The notes below the pieces were generated by a model. It saw only the letters and a list, made by a program, of their open reading frames with translations. It had not been told where the DNA came from and searched no databases. The translations under genes and the position numbers were made by a program. DNA of 64,000 bases from CAWEBF01 sp963807235. Its GTDB lineage: Bacteria > Acidobacteriota > Vicinamibacteria > Vicinamibacterales > UBA2999. Of the stretch, positions 54,515-63,223 are shown piece after piece; the first letter of the stretch is position 1, and each line of letters starts with the position of its first letter. The stretch covers positions 1 through 64,000 of the forward strand of contig CAWEBF010000024.1 in NCBI GenBank assembly GCA_963807235.1. The letters are read 5' to 3'.

Positions 54515-55697
54515 ATGCCTGAAATGCGCACCGAGACGATGACCGTGAACATGGGGCCCCAGCACCCCAGCACGCACGGCGTGCTGCGCCTGGTGCTCGA
54601 GCTCGACGGCGAGGTCATCCAGTCGGTCATTCCCACCATCGGCTATCTGCACACGGGGATCGAGAAGACCGCCGAGCAGAAGAAATGGCAGCAGGTGATC
54701 CCGCTGGTCGAGCGGATGGATTACCTGGCCCCGCAGTCCAACAGCCTGGCGTACGCACTCGCCGTCGAGAAGCTGCTCGGGCTGGAGATGCCGCAGCGCG
54801 TGAACGACATCCGCGTGCTGCTCGCCGAGCTGCAGCGGCTGGCCAGCCATCTGATTTGGCTGGGCACGCACGGCCTGGAGATCGGCGCCGTCTCGATGCT
54901 CTTCTACGCCGTGCGCGAGCGCGAGCTGCTGATGAACATCAACGAGCTCATCGCCGGCTTCCGCTTCTTCCCCAGCTACTTCCGGGTCGGCGGCCTCCGC
55001 GAGGACCTGCCGCGCGGGTTCCACGACGCCGTGAACGCCTTCCTGGACCGGTTCCCGGCCAAGATCGACGAGTTCGAAGGCCTGCTGACGAAGAACGACA
55101 TCTACCGCCGCCGCACGGAAGGCGTGGGTGTGATCACGCTGCAGGACGCCTACGGCTGGGGCCTGGTGGGCCCGATTGCTCGCGCGGCCGGGTCTGATTA
55201 CGACGTCCGCAAGATACTTCCCGTACTGCGGCTACGAGACCTACGACTTCAGGGTGCCGACCGCGACCGAAGGCGACGTCTACGCACGGTATCGCGTGCG
55301 CATCGCCGAGATGCGCGAGAGCATCAAGATCTGCCGCCAGGCCATCGCACGGATCACCCCGATTGGCGCCTGGGCCTGCGGCGACACGCGCGTCGTGCCG
55401 CCGCCCAAGGACAAGGTCTACTCGGAGATGGAGGCGCTGATTCAGCACTTCCTGATTTATTCGCAGGGGTTCACCGTGCCGGCCGGCGATGCCTACGTGC
55501 CGATCGAGGGCCCGCGAGGCGAGCACGGCACCTATATCGTGTCGGACGGGTCGAACCGCCCATGGCGCGTGAAGATGCGGCCGCCGTCGTTCATGGCCAT
55601 TCAGGCGCTGCCCGCCCTGGTTCAGGGAGGCCTCCTCGCCGACGTGGTGGCGGTCATTGGTTCCAACGACGTCGTGATGGGAGACTGCGACCGGTGA
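54515..55697 (+). CDS. nuoD: NADH-quinone oxidoreductase subunit D (one frameshift)
   Basis: About 393 residues after correction. Quinone-site subunit with the expected start (MGPQHPSTHGVLRLVLELDG), TIGYLHTGIEK, and C-terminal GGLLADVVAVIGSNDVVMGDCDR. The frame breaks at about 55208, where one extra A in AAGATACTTCCC turns RKYFPYCGYETYDF into nonsense. Because nuoD should be indispensable when the operon is used, this is strong evidence for base-calling error in the window. Its TGA overlaps the nuoE GTG. Confidence 0.92.
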
Positions 55698-56317
55698 GCT
55701 TTCATCCGCAGATGGAGTACGCGCCGGCCCGGTTCCACCGGTCCGAGCGCAAGCTGGCCGACGAGGGCCAGGCCTTCGCCTTCACGGCCGAGAACCAGAA
55801 GAAATTCGACGAGAACGTGGCGCGCTATCCCGCGGACCAGCGCAAGTCGGCGATTCTCTTCGCGCTCTACCTCGCGCAGGGGCAGCTGGGGTACCTCACC
55901 GGCGCCGCCATGCGCCACGTGGCGCAGCAGATCGGCTGCAGCGCCGCGGACGTGGAAGACGTCGTGTCCTACTACACGATGTTCTACACGAAGCCGGTCG
56001 GCAAACGCGTGCTGAACGTGTGCCGCACGCTTTCGTGCGCGCTGCTGGGCGCCGAGCGCGTGACCGAGGCGCTGTGCCACGCGCTGGGCGTCAAGCTGGG
56101 CGAAACGACCGCCGACGGCGAATTCACGGTCATCGAAGTCGAGTGCCTGGGCGCGTGCGACCGGGCGCCGGTGGTGATGGTGAACGACGACTGGCACGAG
56201 CACCTGGCGCCGGAACAGGTGGCCGCGTTCGTGGAGGGGCTGCGCGCGCGCGGCGCCGCGTCGCTGACCGGCTGTTACCTGCACGTCGAAAACCGGGAAA
56301 AGCCTCATGGCGTTTGA
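55694..56317 (+). CDS. nuoE: NADH-quinone oxidoreductase subunit E
   Basis: 207 residues. Thioredoxin-like subunit carrying the N1a [2Fe-2S] cluster: ligands C-x4-C in VCRTLSCALLG and C-x3-C in ECLGACDRAP. The N-terminal helical part includes QGQLGYLTGAAMRHVA and VVSYYTMF. GTG start in GTGA overlap with nuoD; its 3' end overlaps nuoF by 11 bases. Confidence 0.95.
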   Translation: MSFHPQMEYAPARFHRSERKLADEGQAFAFTAENQKKFDENVARYPADQRKSAILFALYLAQGQLGYLTGAAMRHVAQQIGCSAADVEDVVSYYTMFYTKPVGKRVLNVCRTLSCALLGAERVTEALCHALGVKLGETTADGEFTVIEVECLGACDRAPVVMVNDDWHEHLAPEQVAAFVEGLRARGAASLTGCYLHVENREKPHGV

Positions 56318-57620
56318 ACCCGTCCTGACCTCCCACATCCGGGAGCCCAACTCGTTCACGCTGGACTTCTATCTCCAGAAGCTGCGCGGTTACGAGGGGC
56401 TGCGCAAGGCCCTGACGATGAAGCCGGGCGAGCTGATCGATCTGGTGAAGGCCTCGGGGCTGCGCGGGCGCGGCGGAGCAGGGTTCCCGACCGGCATGAA
56501 GTGGCAGTTCGTCCTGAAGGACACGCCCAAGCCCAAGTACGTGTGCTGCAACGCCGACGAAAGCGAGCCCGGCACGTTCAAGGATCACGTGCTGATGGAG
56601 CGCAACCCCCACCTGCTGATCGAGGGCTGCGCGATCTCGTGCTACGCCATCGGCGCCAAGGTGGCCTACATCTACATCCGCGGCGAGTTCTACCACGTGC
56701 AGGCGGTCCTGGAGGCCGAGATCGAGAAGGCCTATCGCGCCGGCTACCTGGGCAAGAACATTTTCGGCAGCGGGTTCGACTGCGACGTCTACGTCCACCG
56801 CGGCGCCGGCGCCTACGAAGCCGGGGAAGAGACCGCGCTGATCGAATCGCTGGAGGGCAAGCGCGCGCAGCCGCGCCTCAAGCCGCCGTTTCCAGCAGTC
56901 GCCGGGCTGTATCAGTGTCCGACCACGGTCAACAACGTCGAGACGCTGTGCAACGTGCCGCCGATCGTGCTCAACGGCGCCGAGTGGTTCGCCGGGATGG
57001 GGCCGGAGAAGAACGGCGGCCCCAAGCTGTTTTGCATCAGCGGCCACGTCAAGCGGCCGGGCACCTACGAGGCGTCGATGCACACCACGCTCCGCGAGCT
57101 GATCTACGGCGATCAGTACGCGCAGGGCATGCGCGGCGACCGCAAGTTCAAGGCCATCATCCCGGGCGGGTCGTCCGTGCCGCTGCTCCTCGACGAGCAC
57201 CTGGACACGCCGGCCAGCTTCGACCACGTGCAGAAGGCGGGGTCGATGCTCGGCTCCGCCGGCCTGATCGTGATGGACGACTCGGTGTGCATGGTGTGGC
57301 TGGCGATGAACCTGCTGCACTTCTACCGCCACGAGTCGTGCGGCAAGTGCACGCCCTGCCGCGAGGGCGGCGACTGGCTGTACAAGCTGCTGATGCGGGT
57401 CGAGAACGGCGAGGGGCGCACCAAGGACATCGACCTGCTGTTCGGCGTGGCCAACAACATCGTCGGCAAGACGCTGTGCGCGTTCGGCGACGCGGCGGCC
57501 ACGCCGGTGCTGACCACGTTGAAGCTGTTCCGCCACGAGTTCGAGGCGCACATCAAGGAAAAGCGCTGCACGCTGCCGGCACCCTGGCGCGCCGAGCATC
57601 CGATGGTGGGAGCTCACTAG
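56307..57620 (+). CDS. nuoF: NADH-quinone oxidoreductase subunit F
   Basis: 437 residues. NADH- and FMN-binding subunit with cluster N3. It has GLRGRGGAGFPTGMKW (NADH loop), CCNADESEPGTFKDH (FMN site), and ESCGKCTPCREG plus a distal Cys in GKTLCAFGDAA (N3 ligands). It is normally followed by nuoG; here a 157-base spacer with a repeat intervenes before nuoH. Confidence 0.97.
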   Translation: MAFEPVLTSHIREPNSFTLDFYLQKLRGYEGLRKALTMKPGELIDLVKASGLRGRGGAGFPTGMKWQFVLKDTPKPKYVCCNADESEPGTFKDHVLMERNPHLLIEGCAISCYAIGAKVAYIYIRGEFYHVQAVLEAEIEKAYRAGYLGKNIFGSGFDCDVYVHRGAGAYEAGEETALIESLEGKRAQPRLKPPFPAVAGLYQCPTTVNNVETLCNVPPIVLNGAEWFAGMGPEKNGGPKLFCISGHVKRPGTYEASMHTTLRELIYGDQYAQGMRGDRKFKAIIPGGSSVPLLLDEHLDTPASFDHVQKAGSMLGSAGLIVMDDSVCMVWLAMNLLHFYRHESCGKCTPCREGGDWLYKLLMRVENGEGRTKDIDLLFGVANNIVGKTLCAFGDAAATPVLTTLKLFRHEFEAHIKEKRCTLPAPWRAEHPMVGAH

Positions 57621-57634
57621 ACATCTTCTGGGGC

Positions 57635-57778
57635 ATGATTGTGACCATTCAAATCGATTGCCGACGCACTCCGGAAGATGTCCCGCCCCGCGAAGCGGGG
57701 CAATCAGACACTGCACGTCCACTAGCGAAGCGGAGCATGCCGCCAACATTTAGGGCACCGCAGGCGGAGTATCGCTAG
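57635..57778 (+). other. Possible nuoG 5' remnant: 47-codon open frame
   Basis: The frame starts at ATG 57635 with MIVTIQIDCRRTPEDVP, then runs through the twin-hairpin repeat and stops at TAG 57776-57778, overlapping the nuoH GTG (TAGTG). The first eight residues resemble the N-terminal strand of NuoG, and the position between nuoF and nuoH is exactly where nuoG belongs. It may be the stub left by a deletion, or chance. Low confidence. Confidence 0.3.
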
Positions 57779-57783
57779 TGGAC
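57685..57783. repeat. Twin-hairpin intergenic repeat, copy D
   Basis: Hairpin GCCCCGC-gaa-GCGGGGC (57685-57701), core AATCAGACACTGC (57702-57714), and a 12-base perfect inverted repeat GTCCACTAGCGA (57717-57728) / TCGCTAGTGGAC (57772-57783) enclosing 43 bases. The nuoH start codon GTG (57778) is inside the right arm. An outer repeat ACATCTTC (57621) / GAAGATGT (57674) brackets the left side. Confidence 0.9.
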
Positions 57784-58803
57784 CTGCGGCTCGCGATCCA
57801 GCTCGCGATCATCGGCTTCACGTTCTTCATGCTGATCAATGCGTCGGCCATCCTGGTGCTGGCCGAGCGGAAGATCATGGGCTTCCTGCAGCAGCGCTAT
57901 GGCCCGTACCTGGTCGGGCCGCACGGCGTGTTGCAGCCGCTCGCCGACATCCTGAAGCTCCTGATGAAGGAGGAGCTGCGGCCCAAGGGCGCCGACAAGT
58001 GGCTGTTCACGCTCGCGCCCATCCTGGCGGTCACCGCGGCGTTCGCCGCCTTCGCCACGGTGCCGTGGGGCGCAGAAACGACGTTCTTCGGGCTTCTGGA
58101 CGAGCCCGTGGGCCTCGGCGCGGCCGATGTCAACGTGGGCGTGCTGGTGGTCTTCGCCGTGACCTCGATGGGCGTCTACGGCATCGTGCTGGCGGGGTGG
58201 GCATCCAACAGCAAGTACTCGCTCTTTGGCGGCCTGCGCGCGTCGGCGCAGATGATCAGCTACGAGCTGTCCTACGCGACGGCGCTGGCGGCGGTGATCC
58301 TGCTCGCCGGCTCGATGTCGCTGCGCGAGGTGGTGGACTCGCAGGCCGGCACGTGGCTGGGCGTCATTCCGAAGTGGTACGTGTTCCTCCAGCCGGTCGG
58401 GTTCATCATCTACGTGATTGCGGGCGTGGCGGAAACCAACCGCGCGCCGTTCGACTTCCCTGAAGCCGAGCAGGAGCTGGTGGCCGGCTTCAACACCGAG
58501 TACAGCTCGGTGCGCTTCGCGCTCTTTCCTCAGGCCGAGTACATCAACATGGTCACGATGTCGGCCGTGGCCACCGACCTCTATCTGGGTGGCTGGCATC
58601 TGCCGGGCGTGCCCATCTGGTTGGGCTGGGCCGTGTTCCTCGGCAAGATCGGCCTCATCCTCTTCACCTATATCTGGGCGCGCTGGACGCTGCCGCGCTA
58701 CCGCTACGACCAGCTGATGTACTTCGGGTGGAAGTGGCTGTTCCCGGCCTCGGTCATCAACCTGCTGGTCACCGCGGCGGTGGTGCTGTATCTGAATGGC
58801 TGA
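57778..58803 (+). CDS. nuoH: NADH-quinone oxidoreductase subunit H
   Basis: 341 residues, about eight membrane helices, forming the quinone chamber with NuoB and NuoD. Signatures: LAERKIMGFLQQRYGPYLVGPHG, KLLMKEEL and FDFPEAEQELVAGFNTEYS. The GTG start lies in the arm of repeat copy D. nuoI, normally next, is absent: the nuoJ ATG lies inside the nuoH 3' end (8-base overlap), so nothing was lost at this junction recently. Confidence 0.95.
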   Translation: MDLRLAIQLAIIGFTFFMLINASAILVLAERKIMGFLQQRYGPYLVGPHGVLQPLADILKLLMKEELRPKGADKWLFTLAPILAVTAAFAAFATVPWGAETTFFGLLDEPVGLGAADVNVGVLVVFAVTSMGVYGIVLAGWASNSKYSLFGGLRASAQMISYELSYATALAAVILLAGSMSLREVVDSQAGTWLGVIPKWYVFLQPVGFIIYVIAGVAETNRAPFDFPEAEQELVAGFNTEYSSVRFALFPQAEYINMVTMSAVATDLYLGGWHLPGVPIWLGWAVFLGKIGLILFTYIWARWTLPRYRYDQLMYFGWKWLFPASVINLLVTAAVVLYLNG

Positions 58804-59329
58804 GACCCTGGCCTTCTACGTGCTCTCGGGCCTGGCGGTCGTGGCGTCGGCGCTCGTCATCGGCCAGCGCAACCCGATGTACAGCGTGATGATGCTCATT
58901 GCGTCGTTCGCGGGTCTGTCGGGCTTGTACATCCTGCTCGACGCGCCGTTTGTCGCCATGGCGCAGGTGATCATCTACGTCGGCGCCATCATGGTGGTCT
59001 TCCTCTTCGTGGTCATGCTGCTCAACGCGCCGCAGGAGGACGCGGCCGAATGGGACCGCACGCATCCGCTCCGCCGGCCGGGTATCTCGCGTGTCGGCGC
59101 GGTGCTGGCGACGCTGCTCGTCGTGCAGTTGGTGTGGGCGCTCAGTACGGCCACTGGGTTGACGGCCCCGGTGGGTAGCCAAACAGGGGCCGCCACCGTG
59201 AGCTCCGTGCGCGAGTTGGGACGCGTGCTCTTCACCGATCACGGCTTCGCATTCGAGGCTACCTCGATCCTGATCCTCGTGGCGATGGTAGGTGCCGTGG
59301 TGCTGGCGCGTCGCGAGGGCGATTCGTGA
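58796..59329 (+). CDS. nuoJ: NADH-quinone oxidoreductase subunit J
   Basis: 177 residues, five predicted helices. VIGQRNPMYSVMMLIASFAG and MAQVIIYVGAIMVVFLFVVMLLN (helix 3 with the pi-bulge region) are diagnostic. Overlaps nuoH and nuoK by 8 and 4 bases. Confidence 0.95.
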   Translation: MAETLAFYVLSGLAVVASALVIGQRNPMYSVMMLIASFAGLSGLYILLDAPFVAMAQVIIYVGAIMVVFLFVVMLLNAPQEDAAEWDRTHPLRRPGISRVGAVLATLLVVQLVWALSTATGLTAPVGSQTGAATVSSVRELGRVLFTDHGFAFEATSILILVAMVGAVVLARREGDS

Positions 59330-59628
59330 TTCCTCTCGAACACTACCTGATCGTCTCGGCGCTGCTGTTTGCGATCGGCAGTGCGGGGGTGTTCCTGCGC
59401 AAGAACCTGATCACGGTCCTGCTGTCGGTCGAGATCATGCTGAACGCCGTGAACCTGACCTTCGTCGCGTTCGGGCGCTACCACGGCGACGTGGACGGGC
59501 AGATCATCACGTTCTTCGTCATGACCGTGGCGGCCGCCGAAGCCGCCGTCGGGCTGGCGCTCGTCATCGCGCTCTTCCGGCACCGCGAGTCGCTGAACCC
59601 GGACGCGTTCACGTCCCTGAAGTGGTGA
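59326..59628 (+). CDS. nuoK: NADH-quinone oxidoreductase subunit K
   Basis: 100 residues, three helices with the membrane glutamates in LSVEIMLNAVNLTFVAFGRY and MTVAAAEAAVGLALVIALFR, part of the proton channel between NuoJ and NuoN. The GTG start overlaps the nuoJ stop. Confidence 0.96.
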   Translation: MIPLEHYLIVSALLFAIGSAGVFLRKNLITVLLSVEIMLNAVNLTFVAFGRYHGDVDGQIITFFVMTVAAAEAAVGLALVIALFRHRESLNPDAFTSLKW

Positions 59629-59629
59629 C

Positions 59630-61633
59630 ATGCTCGCGCTGATCCCGCTGCTGCCGTTCCTCGGCTTCGCCATCAACGCCTCGATGGGGAAGCGCCTGTC
59701 GAAGGGCGTCTCGGGCGGCCTGGCCTCGTTCGTGATGCTGGCGTCGTTCGGTGTGTCGGCCGTCAGCGTGTGGCGGCTGGCGGGGATGCCGCCCGCCGAG
59801 CGCGCGGTGGAGCAGACCCTCTACACCTGGATAGCGTCCGGCGATTTCTCGGTGGACGTTGCCTTCCGCCTCGACACGCTGTCGGCCGTGATGCTGCTCG
59901 TGATCACGGGCATCGGGTCGCTGATCCACATCTACTCGACCGCCTACATGCACGACGAGGTGGACAGCGAGTTCGCGCGGTACTTCTCGTACCTGAACCT
60001 GTTCGCCGCCTTCATGCTGGTGCTGGTGCTCGGGTCCAGCTTCCCGGTGATGTTCGTCGGGTGGGAAGGCGTGGGCCTGTGCTCGTACCTGCTGATCGGG
60101 TTCTGGTTCAAGAAGAAGTCGGCCAACGACGCCGGCAAGAAGGCCTTCGTCGTCAACCGCATCGGCGACTACGCCTTCATCCTGGGCATGCTGGCGCTGT
60201 TCGCGCAGTTCGGGACGCTGGACTTCCAGGCCATCGCCGGCCGCGTGGACGCGATGCCGGCCGAAACCGGCTTCGGCATCCTCTCGATCGCCACGCTCCT
60301 GCTCTTCATCGGCGCCACCGGCAAGTCCGCCCAGATTCCGCTCTTCACCTGGCTCCCCGACGCGATGGAGGGGCCGACGCCCGTTTCGGCGCTCATCCAC
60401 GCGGCCACGATGGTCACGGCCGGCGTCTACATGATCGGCCGCAACGCGGTGCTGTTCAGCCACGCTCCCGAGACGATGCTGATCGTGGCGGTGATCGGCG
60501 CCGCCACCGCGCTGATGGCCGGCACGATTGGCCTCGTGCAGAACGACATCAAGCGCGTGCTGGCCTACTCCACGGTGTCGCAGCTGGGGCTGATGTTCCT
60601 GGCGATGGGCGTCGGCGCGTTCGGCGCGGGCATCTTCCATCTGTATACACACGCCTTCTTCAAGGCGCTCCTGTTCCTGGGGTCCGGCGCCGTGATTCAC
60701 GCGCTCCACGGCGAGCAGGACATCCGGAACATGGGCGGCTTGAAGAACTATCTGCCCATCACCTACTGGACGTTCGTCATCGGGTCGCTGGCGCTGGCCG
60801 GGTTCCCGGGGCTCGCGGGCTTCTTCAGCAAGGACGAAGTGCTGTTCGAGACCTTCGCCGAAGGTCACCGGATCCTGTGGGTGATCGGGGCACTGACGTC
60901 GCTGCTGACGGCGACGTACATGGGCCGCCTGGTATTCCTGACGTTCTGGGGAGAGCCCAATCTGGATAGACACAGCGCGCATGGGCATGGCTCGCAGAGC
61001 CATGCCCCTGCAGACCACGGACACGCAGAGCACGGGGCGCCGCATGACGCACCGCCCGCGATGGCGTTCGCGCTGATCGTCCTGGCCGTCGGCTCGGTGC
61101 TGGCGGGCTACATCGGCGTGCCGCATGCGCTCGGCGGCCACAACCTGCTGGCCACGTGGCTGGAGCCGTCGTTCTCAGCGCCAGCCGTGGCCGGGGAAGC
61201 CGCCGCTGTTGAGGAAGGTGTGGAAGCCGAGGTGGCCGGGGAGGAGGCGCTGGAGCTGACGCTCATGGCCGTGTCGAGCGGCATCGCCGTGGCCGGCATC
61301 GCCGTGGCGTGCTTCATCTGGGTGATGCGGCGCGAGCTGGCCGCGACCCTTGCCGCGACGTTCGCGCCGGTGTACCGCGTGCTCCTCAACAAGTACTACG
61401 TGGACGAGATCTACGACGCCACGGTGGTCCGCCCCCTGGAGGCCGTGTCACGCGAGGGTCTCTGGCGCGGAGTGGACGTCGGGGTGATCGACGGAGCGGT
61501 GAACGGTGTGGGATCGATCGTGGATGCGGGCGCCGCGACGCTGCGCCGCCTGCAGACCGGATCGATCCGGACTTACGCCAGCTCACTCTTCGTGGGCGTA
61601 GTGCTGGTGCTGGGCTACTACCTGTGGAGATGA
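59630..61633 (+). CDS. nuoL: NADH-quinone oxidoreductase subunit L
   Basis: 667 residues, the terminal antiporter-like proton pump. Signatures: YMHDEVDSEFARYFSYLNLF, GWEGVGLCSYLLIGFWF, LFTWLPDAMEGPTPVSALIH, ATMVTAGVYMIGR and AYSTVSQLGLMFLAMG. A His-rich, flexible insert (residues about 445-470, HGHGSQSHAPADHGHAEHG) contains a DNA hairpin at 60983-61007. The C-terminal lateral helix and final membrane helix are present. The frame is intact. Confidence 0.95.
   Translation: MLALIPLLPFLGFAINASMGKRLSKGVSGGLASFVMLASFGVSAVSVWRLAGMPPAERAVEQTLYTWIASGDFSVDVAFRLDTLSAVMLLVITGIGSLIHIYSTAYMHDEVDSEFARYFSYLNLFAAFMLVLVLGSSFPVMFVGWEGVGLCSYLLIGFWFKKKSANDAGKKAFVVNRIGDYAFILGMLALFAQFGTLDFQAIAGRVDAMPAETGFGILSIATLLLFIGATGKSAQIPLFTWLPDAMEGPTPVSALIHAATMVTAGVYMIGRNAVLFSHAPETMLIVAVIGAATALMAGTIGLVQNDIKRVLAYSTVSQLGLMFLAMGVGAFGAGIFHLYTHAFFKALLFLGSGAVIHALHGEQDIRNMGGLKNYLPITYWTFVIGSLALAGFPGLAGFFSKDEVLFETFAEGHRILWVIGALTSLLTATYMGRLVFLTFWGEPNLDRHSAHGHGSQSHAPADHGHAEHGAPHDAPPAMAFALIVLAVGSVLAGYIGVPHALGGHNLLATWLEPSFSAPAVAGEAAAVEEGVEAEVAGEEALELTLMAVSSGIAVAGIAVACFIWVMRRELAATLAATFAPVYRVLLNKYYVDEIYDATVVRPLEAVSREGLWRGVDVGVIDGAVNGVGSIVDAGAATLRRLQTGSIRTYASSLFVGVVLVLGYYLWR
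60970..61007. repeat. Hairpin inside the nuoL coding region, possible degenerate twin-hairpin copy
   Basis: AGACACAGC (60968-60976 region), one base from the AGACACTGC core, is followed by a perfect 11-base stem GGGCATGGCTC-gca-GAGCCATGCCC (60983-61007). It falls in the codons for the His-rich loop, where an insertion would be tolerated. Confidence 0.5.
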
Positions 61634-61640
61634 GGTAACG

Positions 61641-63221
61641 GTGCCGCTGCTCACCCTGTCATGGGGCGTGCCGCTGGCCGGCGCGATCCTGCTGCTTCTC
61701 ATCGGCAACGCCGGCGGACGCCGCGACAGCCTGTTCCGCTGGCTGGCGCTTGGCATCTCGCTGGTGGAGTTCGCGCTGACGCTCGCGATTTGGGCGGCGT
61801 TCGACGCCGGCTCGGCCGAGTTCCAGTTCGTCGAGCGCGTGCCGTGGATTCCCGCCTTCGGCATCGACTACTTCGTGGGCATCGACGGCATCAGTCTGCT
61901 GCTGGTCGTGCTGACCGGGTTCCTGACGCCGATAGCGCTCCTGTCGTCCTGGGAGGGCGTCGAGAAGAAGGTCAAGGAGTTCTCGATCTTCATCCTGGCC
62001 CTCGAGGCCGCGATGATCGGCGTGTTCGTCTCGCTGGACCTGTTCCTCTTCTACGTGTTCTGGGACGCCATGCTGATTCCGATGTACTTCCTGATCGGGA
62101 TCTGGGGCTACGACCAGCGCATCTACGCCGCCGTGAAGTTCATGCTCTACACGATGGCGGGCAGCGTCCTGATGCTCATTGCCATCCTGGGGCTGGCCTA
62201 CCTGCACAGCGAGGCGACGGGCACCTACAGCTTCGACCTGCTGAAACTGTACGCGCTCGAGATTGCCCCCCAGACGCAGCAGTGGTTCTTCCTGGCGTTC
62301 GCCGTGGCGTTCGCCATCAAGGTGCCGCTGTTCCCGTTCCACACCTGGCTGCCCGACGCGCACGTGCAGGCGCCCACGGCGGGCTCGATCATCCTGGCCG
62401 GCGTGCTCCTGAAGATGGGCACCTACGGTCTCGTGCGCTTCGCGTTCCCGCTCTTTCCGCTGGCGGCGGTGACGTTTGCCCCATGGATCGCGGTGCTCGC
62501 CGTCATCGGCATCATCTACGGCGCGCTGGTCGCCATGGTGCAGCCGGACATGAAGAAGCTGGTGGCCTATTCGTCCGTGAGCCACCTGGGCTTCGTGGTC
62601 CTGGGCATCTGCGCGATGAACACGCAGGGTGTGCAGGGCGCGGTGTACCAGATGCTGGCGCACGGCATCAGCACCGGCGGGCTCTTCCTCCTGGTCGGCA
62701 TGCTGTCGGATCGCCGGCACACGCGCCTCATCGCCGAGTTCGGCGGGCTGCGAAACGTGATGCCACGGCTCACGGCCACGTTCCTCATCATCACGCTGGC
62801 GTCGATCGGCATGCCCGCGCTCAACGGGTTCGTCGGCGAGTTCCTGACGATGATGGGCGCGTACCTGTGGGATCCGCGTTTCGTCGTGGGGGCGGGCCTC
62901 GGCGTCATCCTCTCGGCCGTGTACATGCTGAGCCTCTTCCAAAAGGTCTATCTGGGCGACGTCACGAACGCCAAGAACGCGAAGCTGCCCGATCTGCAGC
63001 CGCGTGAGTGGGCCAGCGTGGCCCCGCTCTGCGCGATTGCGATCGTGATGGGCGTCTTCCCGTCGATCTTCCTGAGGCCGATGGAGCCGTCGGTGCGCAA
63101 GATCGTGGAACGCGTGCAGGCCGTCCGGCCCGTGCGCGTGGATCTGCCACGGGAAGCGGGGCCAAGAGACACTGCGACTGGCGGGGCGGAGTTCGCCAAG
63201 TTTCTGACGGAGCCCCGCTAG
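61641..63221 (+). CDS. nuoM: NADH-quinone oxidoreductase subunit M
   Basis: 526 residues, antiporter-like proton pump. Signatures: FGIDYFVGIDGISLLLVVLT, FYVFWDAMLIPMYFLIGIWG, FPFHTWLPDAHVQAPTAGS and YSSVSHLGFVVLGI. The start is GTG. The last 25 or so residues (REAGPRDTATGGAEF and after) are encoded by repeat copy E, whose arm also supplies the TAG stop, so the protein has a non-native tail beyond the last membrane helix. Confidence 0.95.
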   Translation: MPLLTLSWGVPLAGAILLLLIGNAGGRRDSLFRWLALGISLVEFALTLAIWAAFDAGSAEFQFVERVPWIPAFGIDYFVGIDGISLLLVVLTGFLTPIALLSSWEGVEKKVKEFSIFILALEAAMIGVFVSLDLFLFYVFWDAMLIPMYFLIGIWGYDQRIYAAVKFMLYTMAGSVLMLIAILGLAYLHSEATGTYSFDLLKLYALEIAPQTQQWFFLAFAVAFAIKVPLFPFHTWLPDAHVQAPTAGSIILAGVLLKMGTYGLVRFAFPLFPLAAVTFAPWIAVLAVIGIIYGALVAMVQPDMKKLVAYSSVSHLGFVVLGICAMNTQGVQGAVYQMLAHGISTGGLFLLVGMLSDRRHTRLIAEFGGLRNVMPRLTATFLIITLASIGMPALNGFVGEFLTMMGAYLWDPRFVVGAGLGVILSAVYMLSLFQKVYLGDVTNAKNAKLPDLQPREWASVAPLCAIAIVMGVFPSIFLRPMEPSVRKIVERVQAVRPVRVDLPREAGPRDTATGGAEFAKFLTEPR

Positions 63222-63223
63222 TC
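63148..63223. repeat. Twin-hairpin repeat, copy E, within the nuoM 3' end
   Basis: A decayed GC hairpin (CACGGGAAGCGGGGC), core AGACACTGC (63167-63175), and arms GACTGGCGGGGC (63176-63187) / GCCCCGCTAGTC (63212-63223) with one mismatch. The nuoM stop TAG is in the right arm and the nuoN ATG follows at the next base. Confidence 0.85.
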
